A stretch of DNA of 64,000 bases, from positions 30,004,893-30,068,892 of the forward strand of contig NC_057811.1 of assembly GCF_018294505.1 (NCBI RefSeq), written 5' to 3'. Under the pieces are notes generated by a model. The model saw only the letters and a list, made by a program, of their open reading frames with translations, was not told where the DNA came from and did not search any database. A program made the position numbers and the translations under genes. This stretch comes from Triticum aestivum (taxonomy: Eukaryota; Streptophyta; Magnoliopsida; Poales; Poaceae). Of this stretch, positions 33,201 through 41,720 are shown one piece after another; the stretch's first letter is position 1, and each line of letters opens with the position of its first letter.

Positions 33201-35676
33201 TCCCTTATAAGCTGGTTGTGACCTCCTCCCGTAAGCGAGGTGGGACTAAACTGAGCCAGCCTCACCGGCCTTAGCAGCCCTAACATCCCATCCCCCTGAG
33301 AAGCCCCTCAGGAAGGCATGGCGATGCTGGCTCTGATACTAGATGTTAGCGTCCAATTAGCCCACACTTGCACACGTTCTAGACGTTTATGCGCACACGG
33401 GCCAGCATTCAGCGGAGAGCCCACTCCATCCCAAAAGCCCGAACTGAAGTGAGGAAGGAATCTCTCCCTTATAAGCTGGTTGTGGCCTCCTTTTGTAAGC
33501 GAGGTGGGACTAAACCGAGTCAGCCTCACCGGCCTACAACAACCCTAACATCCCATCACCCCTGAGAAGCCCGTCAAGAAGGCATGGCGATGCTGGCTCT
33601 GATACTAGATGTTAACGTCCAACTCGGTCTAGCCCACACTTGCACACGTTCTGGACGTTTATGCGCACATGGGCCAGCATTCAGCAGAGAGCCCACTCCA
33701 TCCCAAAAGCCCGGACTGAAGTGAGGAAGGAATCTCTCCCTTATAAGCTGGTTGTGGCCTCCTTCCATAAGTGAGGTGGGACTAAACCGAGCCAGCCTCA
33801 CCGGCCTACAGCAACCCTAACAGGTCGATGCGACGCCCCTCTAGCCATGGCCACGGTATGGGTAGGGAGGGGAGCAGGCGAGCAGGGGAAGATGAGGGGA
33901 GTGCAATGTCGGCGGTGAGGTCGTCGGGGCTTGTCAGGCGTGGTTGCGTGCGCAGGAGGCGGCGGCTACTGCTTGGCCACAATACGGGAGGGAGGGGATG
34001 GGTTGGGTGGGATGGATCCCTGACAGGTGAGCAATCGTTTGACTTAACAGTCAATGTTGTCTGTGTTGATCATTTAGTGCCACGTGGATTTGACCAACGG
34101 GCCCGACATGTCAGAAATCAGATTAATTCTGCTTAAATCGGTCATACGTGTTTATTGAGAAAATTAGCGGAAAATGTTTATTGAGAAAATTAGCGGAAAA
34201 TGGTGGATTTTTGGGACGCCCAAGGAATGTGGTGGCAATTCCAGAACTGAACTCCAAATGTGATGGTTTTTTGCAATTCACTCTGATTTGGCTGGAGTCC
34301 CTCATTTGCTAAGTTTCTTTTGTTCTCATTTATCCCCTACTTCCCCTGCTCAGATGTTATTTCTGGATCTCAAAATTTCAACTCCTCACATTGTAGCTCT
34401 TGCTCTGCAAGAAATGGATTTTATAATCACTTTTCGGCTTTCTTCTTATGCAGGAACCTTATCTTCTTTTGAGGACACACAAAGATTTGAATCAATCTTC
34501 AGAATGACAAGAAAAACCTTTAGCTACATCTGCAGCTTGGTGTGTGTGCCGTCATTGGAAGATATGAACAGGTATACCTTTGTCGATGGGAGAGTACTCT
34601 GCCTGGAAGATCGAGTGGCCATTGCTCTAAGAATGTTGTACTCTAGCGAGCCACCGGAGACTTTAGGATCCTCTGTTGATGTGAACAAGTCAATCATCTT
34701 GTCGGTAACTGAGAGGTTTATTGATGCTGTGTTCAAGCGAGCAAGGCACCACTTGTGCTGGCCAGACTCCAGTAAAATGGATAAGATCAAATCCATGTTT
34801 GGCAAGATCTACAATATGCATAACTGTTGCGGTGTTATATGTACAACTCACATCCCATTTGGACCAAACTGCGACCATGAGAAAAATGGCAGCATTCAAA
34901 TGCAAGTCGTCGTTGATACAGAGACAAGGTTCATGAACATTTGGTTGGAAGTGGCAGATAGCGTGACTAAGTTGAGCATTTTGCATGACTCTGAAATCTT
35001 TGAGGGGTGTGAGAAGCGTGATTGGTTGAATGGCAGCAAGCTGAAGGCAGCATTAGATGGGTCAGAAGTCAGGGAATACATAATTGGTGATGCAGGATAC
35101 CCTCTTCTCTCATGGCTAATCACACCTTACCAGGAAGACCTCTCGGACTCCAAGGTAGAGTTCAATAGGAGACACTCTGCAGCGACAACCTGCGCGCCGA
35201 AGGCGCTGGCGAGGTTCCAAGATACATGGAAGTACCTGCAGGGAGATGCGTGGTGGCCAGTCAATCCGGAAACTATGTCTAAGATTATCTGTGCCTTCTG
35301 CATGTTGCATAACATAGTCATAGATATGGAGGAGGATGCAGCAGTGCAGAACATTGAGAATGTTCGCCGGTTGAAAAATGAAGATGCCGTCAGCGTAAGG
35401 GATATGCTGTTACAACACTTCTTGATTGGAAGGTCATCTGAATCAGGAGGTGAATTAACACATCTTAATTTGTTCGTTTTGTCGCTCTGTCTACTAATTT
35501 TCCATATTTGTCTCCTGTTGTTTCTCTCCTTCATCTCATTAGTTGGCTCAGTAGATACAGAGGAGGACGAAGAATTAGCTGCATCATTATCCAGAAGCTC
35601 ATCATTATCCCAGACTGCCAGTGGCTCAGGAGATGAAGACAAGGAACAAGAAGCGCAGAGAAGAACAGATTGCTAA
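24291..35676 (+). CDS. CC-NB-ARC-LRR immune receptor fused to a HARBI1/ALP1-like transposase domain
   Basis: Predicted CDS join(24291..25331, 29822..31973, 34454..35449, 35552..35676), 1437 residues, with all junctions GT-AG and in frame. Rx-type coiled coil at about 1-100 (YEAADILD), P-loop GVGGIGKTT with Lys about 211, kinase-2 LLLVLDDVW with Asp about 284-285, RNBS-B GSRVLVTTRD, GLPL about 374-377, RNBS-D CFLCYSLLP, MHD about 498-500, leucine-rich repeats about 550-1060, then a transposase-like domain about 1065-1397 and an acidic Ser-rich tail. NLRs are cytoplasmic or nuclear pathogen sensors; extra domains often act as effector baits. I chose ATG 24291 because 24255 falls in a likely leader intron. 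NB-ARC motifs look intact, so it may be functional. Alternative: two genes read separately; the in-frame junction argues against it. Confidence 0.82.
25368..25630. repeat. 263-bp near-perfect foldback in the CACTA left end
   Basis: Arms start TCACAGGGCAATATTCAC and end with the complement, centred near 25499, with a stem of more than 110 bp. The terminal sequence has been duplicated in inverted orientation, so a transcript would form a long dsRNA. Confidence 0.88.
26392..26460 (+). other. 5S rRNA-derived segment including the internal Pol III promoter
   Basis: AAGTTAAGCATGCTC, AGTAGT and GGATGGGTGACC occur in the order and near the spacing of box A, the intermediate element and box C of plant 5S rRNA, and the run continues CCGGGAAGTTA. 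The 5' third of 5S is not recognisable. It lies in a CACTA, not in a 5S array, so it is a captured fragment. Confidence 0.75.
26911..28206 (+). mobile_element. LINE-derived insertion in NLR intron 1
   Basis: A GC-rich start, a 3' end of CTTCTTGAGCCTTCGTTCTA plus an A-run, and an 18-bp target duplication ATAATAATTGAACACACA (26893-26910 and 28207-28224, overlapping the A tail). No RT frame. Same short type as the one at 18322-19884. Confidence 0.82.
28225..29821 (+). other. Remainder of NLR intron 1
   Basis: No coding sequence is recognised. 28655-29030 contains an AT-rich element-like stretch bounded by CAAATGCTCCCG and CACCCGGGAGCAG, perhaps a decayed MITE. The intron ends at TGCTTGCAG (29821), and coding resumes with IVSSETNEHEVDML in phase 0. 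Confidence 0.55.
33204..33246 (-). promoter_or_regulatory. USE + TATA (24-bp spacing) in TRIM LTR A
   Basis: On the minus strand GTCCCACCTCG is at 33246-33236 and CTTATAAG at 33211-33204, with 24 bp between. Confidence 0.6.
33468..33510 (-). promoter_or_regulatory. USE + TATA (24-bp spacing) in TRIM LTR B
   Basis: GTCCCACCTCG is at 33510-33500 and CTTATAAG at 33475-33468 on the minus strand, with 24 bp between. Confidence 0.6.
33740..33782 (-). promoter_or_regulatory. USE + TATA (24-bp spacing) in TRIM LTR C
   Basis: GTCCCACCTCA (last base changed) is at 33782-33772 and CTTATAAG at 33747-33740 on the minus strand, with 24 bp between. Confidence 0.55.
34454..35449 (+). other. Exon 3: HARBI1/ALP1-like DDE-type domain, catalytic residues apparently lost
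   Basis: The exon encodes FEDTQRFESIFRMTRKTF, then NCCGVICTTHIPFG, QMQVVVDTETRFMNIW, IIGDAGYPLLSWLITPYQ, FNRRHSAATT and ICAFCMLHNIVID. These blocks follow the order of plant Harbinger transposases and the domesticated ALP1 family. Where active members have GAIDxTH this has GVICTTH (Asp to Cys). The Asp of GDxGYPLL is kept. The Glu expected in the VExALxRLK block is absent (CAPKALARFQ). So the fold is likely kept without nuclease activity. The alignment is from memory of family motifs. Confidence 0.75.
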
Positions 35677-37440
35677 GCCAGTGGTCATTATCTAAAAGAA
35701 ATTCTCTACCATGCTGTGATTCAAGTCATGTTATTCTCTCGATCCAGCAATATCGCAAAACTCCCTTCTTATAGGTATGTGAGAATCTTTAACTAAACTC
35801 CCCTGGCTTTATATCAATTACATAACCCCAGAAGAAAGGTAACTGATTCAACTGTTAGCTGTGTGCTAAGCAAAACATCAGTAGCTATTAACTGAGACTC
35901 TTGTGTATTTCCCTCTCTGTATTGACAAGTGCCTTAATTGATGGTTTATTCAACAAGATTTGTGATCTGGATAAAAAATTTAGCAGCTATACTAAGAATC
36001 ATCGATATATTAAACCCTATTGCATGGTCGTATATCCGAATAATCAAAACCTTGGTCTGATCAGGTAGAAGTGAAGCGCTTCATCCTGCTGGTCGGAGCT
36101 TTTGAATGCACGAATGCAGAATCAAAGGTGCAATGGAGCCAGAGACTGCTTTGATACTGCTAATGAATTGAAGGTGAACCTTTGTTAAAAAAAACAAATT
36201 GGTCATCTATCTACTTGGCAAAGACAAGTGTGTCGTCGTGTAGTCTACTTTGATGTTGTACTAAGTAAATCTTGAAATACGTATTAGACCCTATATATCC
36301 GGATGTAGGGAGTACAGATGATGGTGAATCTCGTCTGCTAGTTCATCCACTACAGAATAGACATTCTCTTTAGCTGCTATAACCTAGCCTTGTAGGATTT
36401 GCTTTACATAGGGAAAAAAACAGGGGCACCAGCGTGCCAACCAGCCGTTGTTATCTGTACAGCATGATATTTTGTTCTGGAGCTGTGTTGTATGTTGGAG
36501 CAAGAAAAACCATAAAGAAAAATCTTCTGGAGCCAAGATATATCCTGTTGTACTCAACTACTGGGTTTACAACTTGACTTACATCTTCAGTTCCTTGACT
36601 TCTTCCTCTCACATGGATGTAATCTTGCTTTGGTGACTCTTCCAGTGGAGTATTTCTTGAATCAGCGTTACTTTACTAGCATTTCTTGAATCAGCTTCAG
36701 CATCTTTTCTGGAACTGCCATTATCATCACTGGATTCGTCCTCCTTGAAACACTTCGCTTCCGCATCAGTCTGCACATAAAAATTCCAGTCAATGAAAGA
36801 TCAGGGCAGACGAGAAAGAAAAATCAATCTCTCGCTCTCTGCATTTCTTCCGGTCACACGCAGGAGGTCCGCGTCCTTATATGTTTAAGAACAATCAATC
36901 TTTCAATTGCCGGCAAGAACAGGTGCATGAGCGCATCGGCTGGCCATTTATAGTCGGTTTTCTGCGTTTTTTTGATTGGTTTTTGGTTTTTGTTCTTTTT
37001 CCTTCCGGTTTTCTTTTGTTTCTTTCATTTTCAAATTTATTCTTTTGTTTTCTTCTTTCCTTTTCAACTATAAACATATTTTATACATGTATTTTTTCAA
37101 AATAAACAGTGAATATTTTTCAAATACTCGACAGGATTTTTTTAATAAGCAATGAACTATAAAAATGGTTAATTCTCAAACTTATTGTAACAATATTTTT
37201 TAAAAAATCGTTTTTCCTATTTTTATTTTAAAAATAATATGAAAATATAATTTTTAGGACATTCTGAAAATATTTTTTTTACCCGTCTGAAAAATATCTT
37301 TTTTAGTGAAGTCTGAAAAATCTTTTTTAGACAAGTCTGGAAAATATCTAAGTTTTGGGTGAAGCTTTGGGCAGCCCATAGTAGGCCCTTCAATGCAGGC
37401 CCAGGTTAGCTGAAGAGAAAGAAGTTCGGCCCTCTCAATG
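35677..37440. other. 3' flank of the NLR-ALP1-like gene and AT-rich intergenic DNA
   Basis: 35690-36200 matches the flank of copy 1. 36880-37360 is AT-rich with TTTTTCAAATACTCG-type repeats. A possible short minus-strand exon is listed separately. Otherwise nothing is recognised. Confidence 0.5.
36672..36770 (-). pseudogene. Possible orphan exon of an acidic protein
   Basis: On the minus strand, TATGTGCAG is followed by 33 open codons (TDAEAKCFKEDESSDDNGSS...) up to a GTAACG donor-like site. GCTGATTCAAGAAAT is directly repeated around the end. No family is recognised. It could be chance. Confidence 0.25.
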
Positions 37441-37696
37441 GCGGCCCAGGCTATATACGTATTATAGCGGTCCAAAAATGCGTAACCCCGGCAACTTCCC
37501 CGCCGCCGGCGCCGTCGCTCCTCCGTCCGCTTCTATCCTCCCTGCCGGCGACTTCCTCCGCCCGCTCCTATCCTCCGTGAGGCGCTCGCATGGAAGAAAG
37601 ACAGAGCAAGGAGGGGAGCGCGGGCCGCGTGGTGTCGTGCCCTGTCGCCTGACGACGGAGGCGGCACCGTGAGCTGCGTGCAAGAGAAGAAGAGAA

Positions 37697-39761
37697 ATGC
37701 CCGCGCGCCACCACCTCACCATCGCCGCCGTCGCTAAATCCCACGCCAAGCTGCTCAAGTCCGGCGCCACCTCCGCCACGCCCTGGAACCAGCTCCTCAC
37801 CGCCGACTATCTCACCCCTCTCGGCCTCGTCGCCGCGCGCCAGGTGTTCGACCAAATCCCGCGCCCGGACGCCGCCTCCTGGAACTCGCTTCTCACCGCT
37901 TATGTCTCCGCCGGCACGCACTCAGCCGCATACCGCATAGTCCAGGCCATGCACGCGAGGGGCCTCGCCTCCAGCACCTTCGCCCTTGGCCCGGCTCTCC
38001 GCTCCGCTGCTGCCATGGGCTGCCCTGCTCTCGGCGCCCAGCTGCACTCGCTCATCGTCAAAGCCGGCCTGGCCAACAATGTCTTCGCTGCGACCGCTCT
38101 GCTTCATATGTACGCAAAATGTGGCCGCACGAGGGACGCTCGTCGGGTGTTCGCTGGAATGCCGGAGCGGAACACTGTTTCTTGGAACGCGCTCGTTGCC
38201 AGTTATGTGGAATCTGGGATGGTTGCTCCAGCTGTTCAGCTGTTTGTTAAGATGGAGAGGGAGGGGTTACGTCCAGACGAGGCAACATTCGCCGCGTTGC
38301 TCACGGTGGTCGATGAGTCCAGTTGCTTCTTGATACACCAGCTGCATGGGAAGATTGTTAAATATGGATCAGCATTGGGCTTGATAGTGTTGAACGCAGC
38401 AATCACTGCCTACTCGCAGTGTGGGGCCCTGGCAAATTCTAGAAGGATCTTTGATGAGATTGGAGACAGAAGGGATTTGATCTCATGGAACGCCATGCTT
38501 GCAACTTACGCGTCCCATGGGATGGAATATGAGGGGATGAGATTCTTTGCTAGCATGATGCAGGCGAGTGGAGTTCAGCCTGACATGTATAGTTTCACAA
38601 GTATCATAAATGCGTGCGCAGAGCATCGCGACCACGGAGGGACAGTAATTCATGGTTTGGTGATCAAGAAGGGCTTCGAAGGAGTCACACCTGTTTGCAA
38701 TGCTCTAATTGCCTTGTACACTAGATTTAGTGAGGACTGCATGATGGAAGATGCATATAAGTGCTTTGATTCCCTGCTGCTTAAGGACACCATCTCCTGA
38801 AATTCCATGTTAACTGGATATTCACAGCACGGTTTGAGTGCTGATGCCTTGAGATTCTTCAGGTGTATGCAGTCAGAAAATATTAGAACTGATGAGTATG
38901 CATTCTCTGCTGCCCTGCGTCCTAGCTTTACTTCGGCTAGGTAGACAAATACACGGTTTAGTCATCCGTTCTGGTTTTGCTTCCAACAATTTTGTTTCCA
39001 GCTCGCTGATCTTCATGTATTCTAAGAGCGGCATTCTGGATGATGCAATGAAGTCTTTTGAGGAGGCAGACAAGAGTAGCTCTGTGCCCTGGAACTCTAT
39101 GATGTTTGGTTATGCGCAGCATGGACATGCACAGACCGTGCTTAGCCTCTTCAATGAGATGCTGGAGCTTAAGGTTCCTTTGGATCATATCACATTTGTT
39201 GGCCTGATTACTGCCTGCAGTCATGCTGGTCTTGTGGACGAAGGTTCAGAAATCCTCAATACGATGGAAAGTAGGTATGGAATTCCTCTTCGGATGGAGC
39301 ATTATGCATGTGGCATTGATCTCTATGGCAGGGCTGGGCAGCTTGACAAAGCAAAAGAGCTTATTGACTCTATGCCATTTGAGCCAGATGCCATGGTGTG
39401 GATGACCCTATTAGGTGCTTGCAGAATCCATGGGAATATGGAACTAGCGAGTGATGTGGCCAGCCATCTGTTGGAGGCAGAACCTAGACAGCACTCCACC
39501 TATGTTCTCCTCTCCAGCATGTATTCTGGTCTTGGGATGTGGAGTGATAGAGCAATCGTGCAGAAGGAAATGAAGAATAAAGGATTAAGCAAAGTCCCTG
39601 GTTGGAGCTGGATCGAGGTGAAGAATGAGGTGCACTCTTTCAATGCAGAGGATGGGTCGCACCCAAGGATGGATGAAATATATGAGATGTTAGGTTTGTT
39701 GCTTCACAATTTTCCCGTGCAGCTGCCGCATCAGGAAACAACTGCATTTTCCTGTATCTAG
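37697..39761 (+). pseudogene. Pentatricopeptide repeat (PLS-class, E-type) gene, interrupted
   Basis: PPR proteins bind organellar RNA for editing, splicing or stability. The frame from ATG 37697 has PLS repeats (SWNSLLTAYVSAG, NVFAATALLHMYAKCG, TVSWNALVASYVESG). It is broken by TGA at 38798-38800 where SWN needs TGG (DTIS-stop-NSMLTGYSQHG), then by a small frameshift near 38920. It resumes as LLRLGRQIHGLVIRSGF and ends with E-type motifs (GWSWIEVKNEVHSFNAEDGS), without a DYW domain, at 39761. Repaired length would be near 690 residues, normal for the class. Upstream GGCCCA motifs (37375-37450) and CTATATACG (37449) look like a promoter. If the TGA were a sequencing error one lesion would still remain. 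Confidence 0.85.
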
Positions 39762-40384
39762 ACGTATTTTAGTTTTAGATACATATCTTTTTATCCATTT
39801 TGATGAAAAGTATTTTCGGACGGAGGGAGTAGTCTGTACGGGTAATAAGCTTTTATGTATTAAAAGAATGACCAAAATGTGACGCAGATGCACAGAGACT
39901 GACTATCTGTATTTTCCGTCCATCAGTAAGTTGGTGCAAACTGAGGAATTTACAAACATAATGTCAGGGAGTCCTCTGTGTCTTTATGACAAGTTCATGT
40001 TTGGAGATGTAATCCTATTCAATGGAACTCCGGTAATAGTAAACCAGAGTCATCTTTCTTTCTTTCTTTCTTTCTTTCTTCCTTGGCTGGTTGGTTTGGA
40101 GACATGAGGAGAATGGGGCTGTTTGACTTCAGAAATCAACAGTGCCGGCATCACATCATTCACGCGATGATTTATATGCAGTTTCTGCGACCACAACCTG
40201 GTGACAAAAAAAGGTCAATCAAGTGGAGACCATTTCAAACAAAACATCATCATGCTAACAGATTGTGCACCTGAATTCATTTGGCCGATTCTCTACACTG
40301 AATTTATATGCCTATCACAGATTCACAAACAAATGAACTGCTCACAAAGTGCCATTTCAGTCCCAGAATGTACATGACTATACC
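39762..40384. other. PPR 3' flank with half-MITE and (CTTT)n
   Basis: 39757-39831 contains a decayed Stowaway-like piece ending GGACGGAGGGAGTA. (CTTT)n lies at about 40053-40081. No gene is seen. Confidence 0.5.
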
Positions 40385-41720
40385 CAAAAAGGCTTCCCCC
40401 GCTTTATATATAAAGCACCGATCATCAAGCACCCAGTGCAAACGCAACACACACACACACCCAGGACAGGATACACAAGCGCCGAGCGCAGCAACACCAC
40501 CCCTAGCACTACCACCATGAAAAGATGAAGCTACATTTGACGAACCATGTGCTCCAAGGCGGCGCCATCAGGAAGGGTACGACATCGGAGCGCCTCCACC
40601 GCCCGATCCTAGGATCAGAGTTTCCCTTGGAGCCGCATGACGGGCAATGAAAGCCGCGAGGACGCCTTCAAGAAGGGAACGATCTTCGCCGCCGCTGGTC
40701 CGTCCGAAGATAGAACGGGTTTTCACCTCGGCCAACACTCACCGCCACCGAACGCCACACCCTGGCAACCACGCCGCTCACACGGCCATGGTGACCGGGC
40801 AGCACCAAGCCACGGGCTCTGCCCAAGAGCACCGCGCTACCACCACCAGGGCCGCCGCCCCGACATCCAAGACCTTGATACCACCTCACCCGAGACCCGC
40901 CGCAACCCCAACCAAAGAGACGAGTCGCACCCCTGGGCGACTCCCATCGTCGAGAGCCAATAGGCCGGCCAGACCTGGCATCCACCGACCCGTCCTGCTG
41001 CCCCGAGCGTGAGACGAGCTCGGTCCTGCAGCACCGAGAGGGGGACGAGGCCAGCCCTGCTGCACCGTGCGCGAGACAAGCTCGATCCTGCATCATTGGG
41101 CGCGAGACGAGCAGTGGACCGCAGCTGAGAGAGGACCACCCCTTTGATAGGAGTAGCGCCCAAGCGACGAGGAGATGGGGCGAAGGTCGAGACGGTCTGG
41201 ATGCAGACGAGCCAACGCCGGAGAAGCCGGCCGCTGCCGCGGGCAGATCCGTCGAGCCACCGTGAAACCGCCACGACACCGGGAGGCCACCACCACACAC
41301 TGGACCTCCCCACGCCACCGCCCATGGCCGGAGCAGCGGCACGCCCGGCCGCTGCCCTACCCGCGTCGCCCGGTGAGCTCCAAGCGCTGGAGCCGCCGGG
41401 CACGCACCACCGGTGCCACGCGCCGCCGGCCGACCCCCAACGCCAGATCCGGCCGGATCCAGTAGGAGACCGGCCACGCGCCACCTCCCGCGATAGGAGC
41501 AGCGCAACCACCCCGCCGCGCGTGAAATCAAGGACGCCGGCGCGCCGCCACCAGCTGGCCACCCTGCCGCCCCGCGAGACCACTGCCGCGCCGCTGGACC
41601 CCGCGGACACCCAGCACCGCCCCTCGAAGGAGCCGCCCCGCATCGGCGCCCCACAAGGGGAGGGGGAAGAAGGGCCCCACCGCCGTCGCGCCCACAGGGC
41701 TTTGCCCGACGGAGCTCGCC
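40385..41720 (-). mobile_element. LINE-derived non-LTR retroelement
   Basis: The minus-strand 3' end TATATAAAGCGGGGGAAGCC plus a short A tail is at the left. The body is GC-rich with a putative 5' end near 41710. No RT frame. It resembles the element at 18322-19884. No target duplication was found; the right side abuts a truncated Gypsy element. Confidence 0.65.

Larger units (their letters stand above)
33074..33822 (-). mobile_element. TRIM retrotransposon with three LTRs and two internal segments
   Basis: LTRs are 33074-33285, 33344-33550 and 33610-33822, each on the minus strand starting TGTTAGGG and ending ACGC/GTTAACA-type CTAACA. The two internal segments (about 58 bp) each hold a PBS, TAGTATCAGAGCC (initiator Met type), two bases from the LTR. 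The 5-bp target duplication GGTCG is at 33069-33073 and 33823-33827. There is no protein-coding capacity. The LTR-int-LTR-int-LTR structure is expected from unequal recombination between LTRs. It is nested in the MULE. Confidence 0.9.
32203..34283. mobile_element. Mutator-like element in NLR intron 2, possible Pack-MULE
   Basis: Long terminal inverted repeats start GAGTGAATTGTAAAAAACC and at the other end complement GAGTGAATTGCAAAAAACC, with similarity for over 100 bp. The 9-bp target duplication TGATTTGGC is at 32194-32202 and 34284-34292. Copy 1 has a single CGATTTGGC at the same intron site (about 14221). The interior (32540-33068 and 33828-34000) is GC-rich and unlike the flanks, which would fit a captured gene fragment. 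No mudrA transposase is seen. Confidence 0.92.

Noticed and set aside
32486..33221. Host gene inside the MULE
   Set aside because: Open frames exist on both strands but none shows a domain or consistent splice structure; kept only as a possible captured fragment.
33104..33801. Three similar minus-strand frames (RFSPTSLMEGGHNQLIRERF)
   Set aside because: They are translations of the three TRIM LTRs, which have no coding function.
34288..34453. Separate start of a stand-alone transposase gene at 34288
   Set aside because: This stretch includes intron 2 sequence and the MULE edge. The conserved acceptor at 34453 and in-frame joining to the NLR explain the exon better. No Harbinger terminal repeats or Myb-like partner gene were seen around it.
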